A DNA stretch of 64,000 bases from Sympetrum striolatum. Taxonomy: Eukaryota > Arthropoda > Insecta > Odonata > Libellulidae. Under the pieces are notes generated by a model. It made no database searches and had not been told where the DNA came from. It saw only the letters and a list, made by a program, of their open reading frames with translations. The stretch is from positions 41,859,854-41,923,853 of the forward strand of contig OX388349.1 in the NCBI GenBank assembly GCA_947579665.1, in the 5' to 3' direction. Both the position numbers and the translations under genes were made by a program. Shown in pieces: positions 1-12,004 of the stretch (position 1 is the stretch's first letter; each line of letters starts with the position of its first letter).

Positions 1-261
1 AAAGTAAACTATTGCTATCTTTCCAGAAATTTATTTCATACTATGTAATTTTGGTTATAGTACTACTGTAGTATAATGTATTTTATGAATGAAAATCCAT
101 GTAAGTTTTTCTTATTTTTCTTTTTTTTTGTTTTATGTTATTTTGTATATTGCTATTATTTTTTAATGTAAACTGATTCTTATTTATGTATTGCATGCAA
201 GTACTTATTGGTAGTGTATTCATTTATTTATTTTTAATGTTTTTCTTCTCCCTTATCTTTT

Positions 262-500
262 TGCTATCACCATCGGTAGGTTTGCGCAGGTTTTTCTCAC
301 CCCCCTTCCTTATGAGTGTTTTCCTGCAGTGGATTATTTACCTAGGAATCTCTTAGGTTTTTCACATCCGCAATTCTTCTAATTGTTTACTTTTAAATTT
401 ATAATTAATGACGATGGGTTAGAAGGAAGAAGAGACTTTCAGTCTCAATCTCGTCCAAATAAAGACGATTTATTGCTATTATTATTAATATTATTATTAG
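262..500 (+). repeat. Dispersed retroposon copy 1 with TTA-rich 3' tail
   Basis: The core near 275-340 (GTAGGTTTGCGCAGG, then CCTTATGAGTGTTTTCCTGC) recurs at 545-660 and 35165-35412. The 3' part has a short stem, GAGACTTTCAGTCTC (near 432-446), then CGTCCAAATAAAGACG, which also can pair end to end and contains an AATAAA-like signal. It then runs into a simple TTATTATTATTA-type tail. Stem-loops followed by a microsatellite tail are typical of LINE or SINE 3' ends. No ORF is visible in it, so the family (LINE 3' UTR or SINE) is undetermined. Confidence 0.5.
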
Positions 501-544
501 TTTTGTGACTTCCATATTTAAAAAGCTTTTCTTTACATATTTTC

Positions 545-665
545 GCTTGTACTATCAGTAGGTTTGCGCAGGTACTTCAGAACCCCGTTCCCTGTGGTTG
601 TTTTACTGCATTGGAACTATTTCTTTAAGATCGTATCTTAGCTTGTTTAATATCCACTCCTTAAG
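545..665 (+). repeat. Dispersed retroposon copy 2 (partial)
   Basis: Starts with ATCAGTAGGTTTGCGCAGGT, matching copy 1 closely, followed by the diverged equivalent of the CCCTGTGGTTGTTTTACTGC block and the 'cttagcttgtttaatatcca' segment seen in the copy near 35.2 kb. The stem-loop and TTA tail of copy 1 are missing, so this copy is truncated or has diverged. It lies only about 45 bp beyond the tail of copy 1, so the two could be a tandem or nested insertion. Confidence 0.45.
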
Positions 666-3600
666 ATTTTCTCTCAGTTCCTATCAACCTATACATTCAG
701 ATGTATGTAATAACACCTTTGACGACAATTTAGGTTCAAGAAGAGTATTTTCATTCTTATTTTCGCCTCGACCATCTCAACATTTACTTTATTGCAAAAA
801 CTGTTATGTAAAGGTGGCACCACATGAACCAAAATCAACATCTGAGAACATCTCAACGTGCGCCCCTGTTGTTTTTCTCCGGCAACTATCTGCACCATTG
901 CTCTACCCAAAAAAGGGCCCCTAGGCAGGAGACTAGTCTTTTTGCAGAATCGCAGGAGGTCGACAAAGATTAATACTCGTTGCATTAAGTTTTAACGAGA
1001 TCCCAAACGGCACGTGGTATTGAAGAGCATGTGGGGTACGCCAAAAAGAAGAGAGAGATTTGGTAAGGATGGAAACTTTCTATGGCTCTGCGGTTTCTGC
1101 ACGCATGACAGATCTCCGTGAATGAAAACATTAAAAGGGAACCAGAGTAAGGGACGAGAGGCCACCCTCCCGAAAACCATAGCGCTTTTGCAGGTAAAGG
1201 GAAAGGGCTAGTTTAGGATGGTGGTTTAGGGGAATGGTGCATCTCAAATAGGCTCGTGAAAAACCACATTCGTGCCTTGCGAGAGATGTACCAAGGACAT
1301 TGAACCTTTTGAGAAAAGTCCAATTCCCGAAGCACTAACATATATGTTTACGGCAAATAGTCCTCCTGCCAATACTTAAAGATAAGTATGAACAAATATG
1401 AAGTTGTCAACATATGGTATGATGATAATAGAAACATTTGAACACATCCATATGATATTTTTCTTATAAATGCTTTTATGTGAGTAAATTATTGTGAATA
1501 TTTGAGAAAGGAAATACCGGTCACAAATGAAACAATCGTGGGAATCAGAATACGCCGTGATACGGTGTAATATTCAACACTTTAGAACATGATCTGGAGC
1601 AATTAAGTGCCAAGGAAATTTCTGTAATGCATTTACAGAAAAAATAGCAATTATTGCACACAGTGCTTGTTATTTACTAATTGAAAATGACTCAATAGGC
1701 TACGCAAATGATATTCCTGAGGACATATAGAGGTAATTTAGGGGAAAATAGGAAAATACGAGGAATCATAGATAAAGTAAATCATTCACAGAATAACTAT
1801 ACCGATTTTTGAGTATTCGGAAAAAGGATGGAGGAAGAAAAAATTTTAAGGAAAAAACAAAGGTGATCAGCAATACATAAGACTAGAGGAGGGCTAAACT
1901 GTTTGAGAAGTAGCACTAGATTAGAAACAAGCACGTAAAAGTATAGGCTAACTTACTTTCCTGTTTCCAAGATCTCTTGCATTTTAAGGACAAGATTAGT
2001 CAATGATTAATCAAATAGTTTTCAGATTTTGTTAGTTAATAACTTAATGCTGGCTTTTGCTCATTTTCTTCATAAAAAAACAAGAGTAATAAAAGCAATC
2101 CGTCACATTCTGTTTGGTTCATAGAAACATCATTACTATTTACACAATTTTCATTAGTGAAAATTCTAGTCAAAACTGCAATAACTGGAATAATTCTCTG
2201 AAACTTTAAATTTTCGCTAAACAATTGAATCTAAGAAAATTTCATGGCAAACATAATAGGATCGGAATTTAGGGAAAGAAGAAAAATTGAATTGAAATTC
2301 GCGGACAAAAATTTAATTTCGACCCTTTATACTCAAATGTTTCGCCTATAATTTGCTTTTTTGTATTAATTATGAGTGTTTAAATAAAGGATATCTTTGG
2401 TTTGAGAAGCAGGCTATCTAATTCGAGAAACTGAGGAATCTAATCAGTTCGCTAGTTACATCAGTATTTACACAGTAATATCTGAGCGGAGACTTCCCTC
2501 AAATTCCTACACGTATCTCGTAATCCTTTCCTTAAGCTGTCCTTCGATAAATTAACGACGAGCTAAAGATGTCCTTATGATAAAAAAGTTAGTTTTCATT
2601 CCCGTCACGCTATCGGAACAAGAAACAATATGACTTGCTTAATTTTCAAGGCTTCGTTCATTTTAGGAGATAAGCTGAGCGTATGGCCTGCGTACACCAA
2701 ATGTTCTGCGGGAAAAAAAAATCCCCCAACTCCAGTTACCTGCGTATGTACCCAACAGCTGTGAAAAGCGTTGCTTTACAGGCCGTGGTCATGCTAGGCG
2801 GGACTGCTTTGTATCAAACACATGCGCTCTTTCTTAAAATCTCTCTTTAATTAATCTTTCTTCGTACCGACATTTCAGCGAGTGAATTCCTTTCCCGGAT
2901 TTACGGCGTATATGAGAATGAAATGAAGACAGAGTTGGAAATGAGTGGCTGGAAATGGAATTTATTCTGTAGTTTATACGTTTACTCTATCCACAAACAT
3001 TGCAGGATTGACTGGAGTTTCTCTGTTTTGATTGTTTTAAAAAGTAAATTTTACCTATATAATTCTGTACATAATAGAACACCCAAACACAAAAAAGTAT
3101 GGTAGAGAAAAATCTAACTAAAATTGGTGAGATTGCCGGAAGCCCAAAAATGAATAAAGAATTAGATGATTCTACTAATACTAAACGAAAAATATTTGGA
3201 ATGGCAAATAGAATTATCTGCATTTTTCCGATGTGAAGCAAGTTAGCATGTTTTAGAAATCGATTTAGTCTATTTATTAACTATCTATTGATATATTAAA
3301 CTTGGTTCGTTAATAATTTCAAACAATTTCAGATAAAATTTAATTGCCATCTATATGTTTAATATTTTCCATTGTCCTATTATTCATACCCTAACTTAAA
3401 ATGTGTGTTATAATTCATTTAATAAAAACTCTCGAGTATGTGAATGTAGATATTAGTTGATGTCCTTTTTGAAATACGATATTTTGTAATTTATTATTTA
3501 ATTTTTATGTCAGTCACTATCGTAGACAAATACTGCAAAGAATACTCATCGGTTGATAATATCGAGGAATATAGAAATAAAATTTGAACAGTTAGGAATA

Positions 3601-4209
3601 GAATAAATCGTAATATACGTAGATATTTCCAATAATACCTAAAAAGACAATGCCTATAACTTTTTCAAGTTGCTGCAAATCGAGATTTATACACCTTGCC
3701 CTTAGTCACACCTCACACACAGAAAATTACAAGGATTCTTTATTCTCATACTTGGTTATTTTGCATCTAATCAATTTTTTTGCCAGAAAAACTTAGCAAC
3801 TTAATATTCATCCACAACTACAATAATACCCTACAAGTAGTATTTTTATGTTAGGCAGTGTTCTTCTTCCATCCTTCAAACGTATAATTATGAAACGTAT
3901 ACGTATATAATTTATGAAACTTAGGAAGTTATTGATATCGGCCGCGTGGGTGCTCTATGATTCAGAAAATGCTCTTATTGATCAACGGTTACTTAAAACT
4001 CATATTGTTTGGTTCAAGGAAGAACAGTATTTGATAGCAAAAATCCGTTGGCGCAAAGAAGTATGCAAAAAGCGAATGCTTTGTTTGGCTTTCAATTAGT
4101 GGATCGATTTCTTTCGAAGCTACCTATACTCTTCTTTTATAACCGTCCAACCAACCGAAGTGAAATGAAAAAAATTGAAGGCACCTATGCGCTTGCTATT
4201 TCCTGTCAG
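666..4209. other. AT-rich non-coding stretch
   Basis: Only short ORFs (up to about 108 codons) on both strands, none with a recognisable domain, signal peptide or codon-like composition. A patch of somewhat higher GC lies near 900-1290. It includes TTTTGCAGGTAAAG near 1187-1200, a weak abutted splice acceptor/donor. No RNA gene or transposon end was recognised. Confidence 0.6.
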
Positions 4210-4377
4210 ATCCGCCGTCCGTTACGGAACGTCGGGCTGCTTCGATACTACAAATGCACGGATCGGAGCGGTGTTATTTTTTGCGACCGGACCACTGCCG
4301 AGGTCAACTATCCGAAAATGGTCAATGTAAGCTGCACCGAGCGATGCAAAAAATCCAAACGGCCGTCGCGTTGTTAA
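4210..4377 (+). CDS. Possible terminal exon of a small cysteine-rich peptide
   Basis: Base composition changes abruptly from AT-rich to about half GC right after a plausible splice acceptor (TTGCTATTTCCTGTCAG, ending at 4209). An open frame then runs 55 codons to a TAA at 4375-4377. The frame has cysteines in KC, FC, SC, RC and RC contexts with a basic C-terminus (KKSKRPSRC), which would suit a secreted, disulfide-bonded peptide or the tail of a larger protein. A polyadenylation signal AATAAA lies about 110 bp downstream. The frame stays open upstream to about 4009, but that part is AT-rich and looks non-coding. I do not recognise the family. It could be chance; transcript evidence is absent. 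Confidence 0.35.
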   Translation: MRRPLRNVGLLRYYKCTDRSGVIFCDRTTAEVNYPKMVNVSCTERCKKSKRPSRC

Positions 4378-4486
4378 GGACTTGGATCACGTCCCCGTCA
4401 GAGAATCAACATCATTGATAAAAGTGGCTTGCTCTCTCCAACTTTAACGACTTTATTCTAGCTCTTTATATGCGTAGAGCCTTGCC

Positions 4487-4492
4487 AATAAA
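4487..4492 (+). promoter_or_regulatory. Candidate poly(A) signal AATAAA
   Basis: Canonical hexamer about 110 bp after the TAA of the candidate exon at 4210-4377. In AT-rich DNA the hexamer is common by chance, so it supports that exon only weakly. Confidence 0.25.
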
Positions 4493-6541
4493 TACCATAA
4501 TGATTTGCTTCACTATTCCTCTATGTTTTACATTTCTAAGTACTATCGTGCATTGCAGTAGCTTCGGGAAATTTGGAAAGGTTAAACGAAATAGAACTTA
4601 TAGGTACATTTTTTTATTTAAAATAAATTTCAGTTTATGATATTTTATATCTTGCATGTTGATGACTTCCTCAAAAGCTTTTAATAGCAATAAGAGAAGA
4701 AATGCCAAGAAGTAAGATGTCTCCAACGACAACACTTCACATAAACTTTGCTGAAAATAAGAGATTGAACTATGATGCGATCAAGGAGTATATCCATCAG
4801 GTCTACGTTTATTTTTATTTCCTGATTTATTTAATAAACTGGCGATAGGTGAAAATATTCTTCATTTATCGGTAATTGACGCAATTTTTTGAAAGTCGTT
4901 TATTTGAAATTGATAACTCGTTGAAACCCTTTAATTAATTCACTCCAAGTAAATCGGCTAATTTCTTGTGAAAATATGACTTAACTCATAATAAACTGTT
5001 AAAGATTTTTTAGCATTTTTTATGACCTGTTGTTGCAGTGCCTGATAGAAATAGATTATTTTCCGAATCTGTGAAACCCAGTATGAATTAATGGTGATTT
5101 TAATAAAGGAAATGAATTACATTGAATGCAATGGAAATTTTAATAAACAATCGAAACTAATTTGGAATATCCAATATAGCCGATCATAAAAAAAGTCTTT
5201 AATTTGAGATACTTTTATGATCTCTTGGGACTAATACAATGAAGAAACAAAACATAACCGAATGGTCTAAGTTATGTTAAAGCTTATTCATTTGATATTT
5301 TTAACTTTTATCTTTCGAAGAGAGAGAGAGAGAGATCACATTCAACAGCTCATCTGTTTTGTGTGAGAAATTCTTAGTAAAAACGCTATATTAATATACA
5401 GTTATGCACAATTGTTAATAGAAGTTGGCTAATTTATAAGTTAAGACTAAGTTGACAAATTTATTTTAGTAAAATTTTTATTTATGGGATTTTTGGAAAA
5501 TTCGTAAGTTTCTGATCAGGCACATCTGAATTATAATACACATGGAGATTTTGATCGCCTTATCCTTTCGTGAAATTAGTATTCAGTAAAAACACTTTGA
5601 TTTCAGTCTTAATTTTCAAAACTATTTTATCTTATTTCGTTTGATTGACTTTAAAACAGACCTATACAAATGTATTTAATATGAGGATACCAATTTAAGC
5701 GTATATGCAGGTGTTGAAGTCTCTGTAGAAATTTACTTCTGTCATTCAAGGTTAATAACCTCATGCAAACTTCCTCTCCGATTATCACTCACAATATTAG
5801 TGCTATAACAGGCAAATCAGCACATATTTAGTACCCAATTTTTGACTATCGGAATATTAAATGCAATACACGGTTTTAGGTGGACTGACTGCTCGTAGCA
5901 GTAACAACAATTTAGCCCAGCCAGTTGGACCGGAGTCTAGCCTAACTGGCGGCACAGTCCCTCTGTTGCGTGCTCTTCTCAAATGAGGCACTCTGAACTT
6001 CTCCTCACCCTCCTTCTTCGATGGTCACTCCTCGAGCGAAAGAACTTGCCCAAAGCTTTGACGGAACCATCTATTTATTGCTCAATACCTAACCTCCTAC
6101 CCCAGGGTTTCACAGTCTTCCTCTCTCCTGTTATATTCGCATCTTTATCTTTTCTCTTCGTTCCACATGTATTTAAAATTATTCTCCAATGTACTACTTA
6201 CCTTCACGTTGTTTACTATCTACAATCTTACTTTCTTATATCTGTACTTTTCTCCATCTCCTACTTATTGTTACACCTATCACCCACCTAATCTTCATCT
6301 TTTACAGCTCCTTCATTGATCAATAGTTAATCTCAGAATGTTTTCTCAATATACTTCTTTATCACTCTATTTTTAACTTCATTAATTTCTTTGTTGGTTG
6401 TTTTCTTTCCACTCAGTTCTTTTTTATTTACACATTTATTAATTTATTACCACCATTTTGCCGCATTATGCTATATACCACACACCGTCTCTCAGTGTAT
6501 TATTGATTTATTACTTTTTCATACAATTATTTCATAAACTT
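4493..6541. other. AT-rich non-coding stretch with a GA microsatellite
   Basis: No supported gene. A short (GA)n run lies at about 5319-5334. From about 5900 the strand becomes C/T-rich. The short ORF at 5983-6291 is hydrophobic and pyrimidine-driven, and I treat it as a compositional artefact. Confidence 0.55.
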
Positions 6542-6616
6542 GCTCCTGGATAGTCATGTGGACAGCGCGTTTGCCTTTGATGAAAGCTGTCCCGGACTCG
6601 ATTCCCGGTAGGACCC
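6542..6616 (+). repeat. tRNA-derived SINE head (A box and B box)
   Basis: TAGTCATGTGG resembles a pol III A box and GGACTCGATTCC, about 45 bp later, resembles a B box. The outer bases GCTCCTG and TAGGACC can form most of an acceptor stem. Cloverleaf geometry is only partial, so this is a tRNA-derived SINE or tRNA pseudogene and not a functional tRNA. No clear poly(A) or simple tail was identified downstream. Confidence 0.45.
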
Positions 6617-9600
6617 AATGTGCAAAATTACCTAATCTGTCGAAGAGCTTTTAACAATACTACTACAGCTACGATTTCATAAAAGTTCTAATAAAAATTA
6701 TATTTTACTGATTTTTAATAAGTTAGACGAGAAAGGTCGCAAGAAAGGGCTTATAGAATGTATTTTTACGTTGAAAGTCATAAAGACCTTTTACTGTAGC
6801 AATTATTTCTTTCTTCTTTCTTTTTGCCTTCTCTTCATCCTTTATATTCGCTTTCGCTGTACCCCATTCTTCCGGTACCCGTCCCTTCACCAATCCATCA
6901 CCTCCCCCCAAGAACCCCATTCCCCTCTATCTGTCACCCTCTTGGCCACTCTCACGCCCAGGTATCATGGCATTGTCGCTATTCCTGTCTCCTCTTGTAC
7001 ACTACGCTTCGTCTCACAAGGCCCTTGACACTGCCATTCTCTCCCTCTGCTCTCTTTTACCTGTTCTACTCTTCCCGTATCTACCCTCGCTCCTACTGCA
7101 TCTTCTATTCCCATTACTTCTATTTACTGGTAACCTAATCATTCTCTTACTTTTTACGTAGAAAGTTGCACTTTCTTTTATAGCATGCGAGGGTTGGACA
7201 ATTCCACATTTGACCGGTTTCTCTTCTTCTTTGATATATTTTGTAAATTGATTCATGAAAAATGTTTAACTGCATATTTTCATGCAGAATACACAGATAT
7301 GACGAGCGTAAACTTTATCAAGTTTTATTCAATTTCTTTAATTTGTTTCAAATTTCTATGTTATATATGAATAATTTTCGTTGAAACGGTCCTCTGTCAG
7401 TTTAGATAGCGTTTACCACCTACACATGTTATAGTTTACTTAACAATTGAGTAATTTTTGTTTAATCGTTCTAATCTGGTATATTACTTTATCAATAAGA
7501 TACTTTCTCTTTTAAATATACTAGTTTTCTTCTGAAGGGTGAAATTATTAGTTAACTTCCGTTTCCTGCAAATTTACTTGAGCGCACTTTGATATAATTG
7601 CATAATTTTAATATTACGTTCTTTATTTAATGCTTAACCCATTTGAACGGGTGGGTATATGATTACCTCCTATATTTAACAGACTTAATGGAATCGTTCG
7701 AGTCAAACGAAAAACAACTTAAAATAGTGACAGATTATGTTATATATTCCATACGTAGACGTTTATGATTAGAGAAACTGAATTGTAGGTTTTTCAGCAA
7801 ACACTATCGTTCAAGTTGGCATTTGATTCCACAATATTAAATCAATGTTTAGGTGCTACATAATACTTGCGAAATTTAAATCTAAATGTTTTAATATTTA
7901 ACCCTATAATTTTTCTATTTAAATTGAAAAAATTAAATTTTATTTGTGAGTATTGTCATAGCGGTAACTATTGTCGTGCCGTAGTAGTTTATTCTGTCTG
8001 TTCCGTCCGTAAAATCCGTCTGCATAACCTCCTGCAAACCCATATGTCACTTACAAATTACCAACTTCTAACTACTCCTTTCACGGTGAACCATTTTCAT
8101 AGATTCTCTGTCTCCACCCATTTTTAATTCCTGACATGGGATGCTGCATTCGGATCCCAACTTGCATTCCCAAAGGCCTTGACTCGCCACCCGAAGGGGT
8201 GTTTCTGCAAACCGAAATTGGTGGAATAAAACTCTCACCTTACGGTCGCTCGGCTCGTGGCCGATCCCATGCTTTGTGTATTCTTGGGTCAATAGGGACT
8301 GAGGAATTCAGTATGCGTCCTTTTTACCTGCAAACTTTTCATTCCCTGTCGCGTAGACCCTCCATGGGGCGAGAGCTTAAATTACCTGTCGTGATCCTCA
8401 CGTTCGATAGCAAAGATCGGTGACCGTTTGAAAGGGTGGAGCCATCCCAAGTCCATTTACTGGTCGTCATGTTTTCAGTTTACTTCCTAATGCTGACAGT
8501 TTACTTGTTAAATTTAAATTCTTCTTGGTGCACTGCGATAACTGGATAACTGGTGCATTTCCTGGGTCTGACGTAAGATAAATGACGTTTTACGCAGTTT
8601 GATGTGATGAAAATATCTCAGCATCGGCTGATCTTATTATAAGTGAAGTTACTGAACCTCTGATAACCTCACTTTTGTCGAATAAATATATAAATTTAAC
8701 ACGTTTTGGAGTTTGAAATATTATCATAACCACTAATTTTAGAATGATAGTGAGTTTGAAGATTAATTAACTGGTTAAATGTTCAATAATATATAAAAAA
8801 TTCTGAGAATCTAGTTAACTCAGAAAAATGTCAGCAATATTGTTTATAATACTATTCAATGCAACAAAATGGGTTATATGTCCAATATTGTATTTTAGTA
8901 CTAATATCTGGGCAAAGAATCTTGGAATTCATGGGAACGAACATCATACTTATTATAAGAAGTACTTTTATTTAAAAATTATTATTTTATCATAAGAAAT
9001 TCACATTTTTCCACTAATCTGCTTGTTATCCTTCAAAGACACGCGGGAAGATGGAACCTCGATAAGGATGTTTTAATCGTAAAACAATAATATTGCCAGT
9101 AATTCATTATCGATATATATAAAAGAATAATTGAGAACCATGTCTTAATTTCAGTTTTAGAACAGAATTTTCCGGTTTCCTTCCAAATTTCTTAGGATTC
9201 ATAAAAATGACGATATTTCGGAAGGTTTGACGTAATTTGTTTTCGGTCCAAGCCATCAATTGCATTAAATTATTTTCTAAAACTGTACACCCACTGTAAA
9301 TCACCATTACTGGTTTAGAAAATCAGCATGATATTTATAGCTCTTCCTCTACTTTATATGTAATACCATCATTTCTAAAATATGAAAATTCTGTATTAAA
9401 CTAACGCAAGCAAATCGGCTTAGAGCATATCAGCTCACTGGTCGTTCTAAATCTCAGTTTTTAGGAAGAAACTGTATACATTCCTGTCTTTGTCTCCGTA
9501 TTTGTGACATTTTATACTTATAAAATCCTACTGTGTATTGTATCTTTTTACTTTTAAATTCTACTATGTGATATTGGTGCTGAGACATTTTTTGTAACAA

Positions 9601-11976
9601 AAGGGTACACCCCGTTAAATAGATAAATAATATGAAACTGAACATGAGAAACACGGTAAAACGTTTCTGTATGGGTACTTTTATTTCTTAGAATATGAGC
9701 TCATATACCGTGGCTTAATTATGATAGATTATTCTGTTTAGGCTTAGAGTTATTTCAATCCTCTCTTAAAAATTTATGCTCCACAAATAACTAAAATAGA
9801 TCTCAGATAGAACTCAGGATAAAAGAATTTCTGTTTTGTTAAATAAACATTGATTTTCATTTATTATAAATGCCACGTACTCGTTTTGCACTGATGTCAG
9901 GTCTCCTTCAACGCTTCGCAAGCAAACGATTAAATTATTTGCTTGACAAATTTGTAATTTTGCCCATTAATATGATATCCTAATCAAATACTACTCAATG
10001 AATGTAGGTGTGGACAGTTTAATGCGAAAATTAATCCTTCATGTCAGCTTCATTCTTATTATTATACTTCTATTGTTTGACTCTTGGCCACAGAAACAAA
10101 TGGAAACGATTTAAATCGGAAATATAAAGTTATCGGATGTAAATAAATAAACTTTTAGGGATATGATCCGAATGTAGGAGCGAATAACGTTGTTATGTCG
10201 TGGTATACCCGTATCTTGTTTAGCGATGATACGTTACGGGATAGGGACCGTAGTCAAACCGAATTCTCCACACTCTTCTAGAATGTGCAGGATATGGCTC
10301 CTAGTAACATATTCTACGTTGTAACTCAGATTAGAATTGAAACCGGAACATAGGAAACGGACATGTTTGGTTAATATTTATGGGATTCATCTCCACGAAG
10401 TCCTTAGATCCACTTGGTCTCTCCAACTTTGATATCCCCTCTCAGTACCTTTTTCTTCACCCTTGCCCTCGTCCCAAACCCTTTTCTTCCGTTCCCTACC
10501 GATTTCCCCGGCATTATTAGTCAACACGGGTAAGAGAAAAAGCACGGAAGATGCCCACTGCCTCACCCAAGACTGATAAAGGAAAAGTCTCGGGCGATTA
10601 TACGGGGACATGCGAGCTTAAATCTTTCGCCTGTCCCCTCGATCCTTCGCCCATTATTCCACGCCCGTTTTTACTTTTTAATTCCTCCATACGGAATACG
10701 GATTCTTTCTCCGTTTTCCATTAGTTGCCACGGATAATGGGGAGGTCCGCATCCCTAATAATCAATGCCTATGAAGGGTAAAAAAACTTCAGTCGGTATT
10801 TCGTAGCGCCCATGTCGAAGGGGCAAAAAATTCAAACATTCCTGTTGCCATGTCCTTTGAGTTTTTTTTCTTTCTGACCGTTTACGATATTATGAGAATT
10901 TAGAAAGTTTAGTGTTTGCGTGACGATATCACCGTAATTTGATTCGATTTTTTTAAAACTAATTCGCCCATTGTTCAAGAATTTCTTGTAGTTATTTTTT
11001 GCGATGTTTCTCATTTTTTCAAGATCATTGATTGTCCCCCCGATATATAGAAATATATTTTCCCCCCGAAAATATATTTCTGCTTTCCCTTTTCTAAATG
11101 TTTTATTTCGATAAATATCATATTATAAGATAATTACGTATGCTTTCACAGGTTCGGTTCACGTTTATGGGAAATTTTCTGTTCCTGTATCTTTCATTGA
11201 ATGAAATGATAATGGATAAGCTCATAACATGCGATTCTCTCAAATTAGGATCGTAATTGATACACTTAGAGAGGAAGAGTTAAGAAAAAAGAGGTCCCTA
11301 AAACGTAAAAATATATCATAAAATGATTGTAAGACATTTGGAATGAGTTTCTCTTAAAATATCCTATGGTAAGAGAGATATCCTCGATCTGTACGATTCA
11401 GCAAATTTTATTTTGTATTGATTAAACCTTTTATAATTCACCACTTATGGAAGTTCACATTTCTTTTAGCCTATCAAGTATTTGCAAAAGTATGCAAAAT
11501 GTTTTGAATTTCAGCTTCATTTTATGCTGTTATATTTAGAAAACTATTTTATCAAAAACTGTTGTTTTTCATTAATTTTTGTTTTCAATGGTAATTGCTT
11601 ATCGCAGCATAAATATTTTGACAATAAGGAATCCACGCTCCATTCTTGAGGATCTTTTTCGTCTTTCGATAAATTTGACGTAAACCGAGTACCAAAAATG
11701 GCGTTGCATATTGCTTTGCGAAACATTTCTGAAAAAATGGGTGGCAAAAGTGAGCTTCAACAGTAGAAATTAATCTCAAAAGACTTTCCTCTTCCTTTTC
11801 GTAATTTGGCAAACGGAGAATTTAATTTTATTTTCGATTCCTTAGGTTTCGACGATTGACTGGATTCCTTACGTTTTAGTCGAAGGTGACCAATCTTAAC
11901 TTTGTCTTAATTGAAAACGCAATAATGAAGATAAATCTTGACAAGTTAATTTTCCTAGAAACACCGTAATTAGAAA
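6617..11976. other. Non-coding stretch with pyrimidine-rich patches
   Basis: No supported gene. About 6770-7150 is strongly C/T-rich on the plus strand, which produces several overlapping low-complexity ORFs. About 8130-8430 and 10385-10700 are GC-elevated. Their ORFs (for example 8136-8423, plus) have no recognisable domain and overlap equally long ORFs on the other strand. The rest is AT-rich. Confidence 0.55.
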
Positions 11977-12004
11977 CTTAAACGCTTGATTTCAAGCGTT
12001 TAAG
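11977..12004. repeat. Palindrome with 13-bp arms
   Basis: CTTAAACGCTTGA, a 2-base spacer TT, then TCAAGCGTTTAAG: perfect 13-bp arms. No U-run follows that would suggest a terminator, and no element ends were found around it. It may be a protein-binding site or a chance or transposon footprint. Confidence 0.5.
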
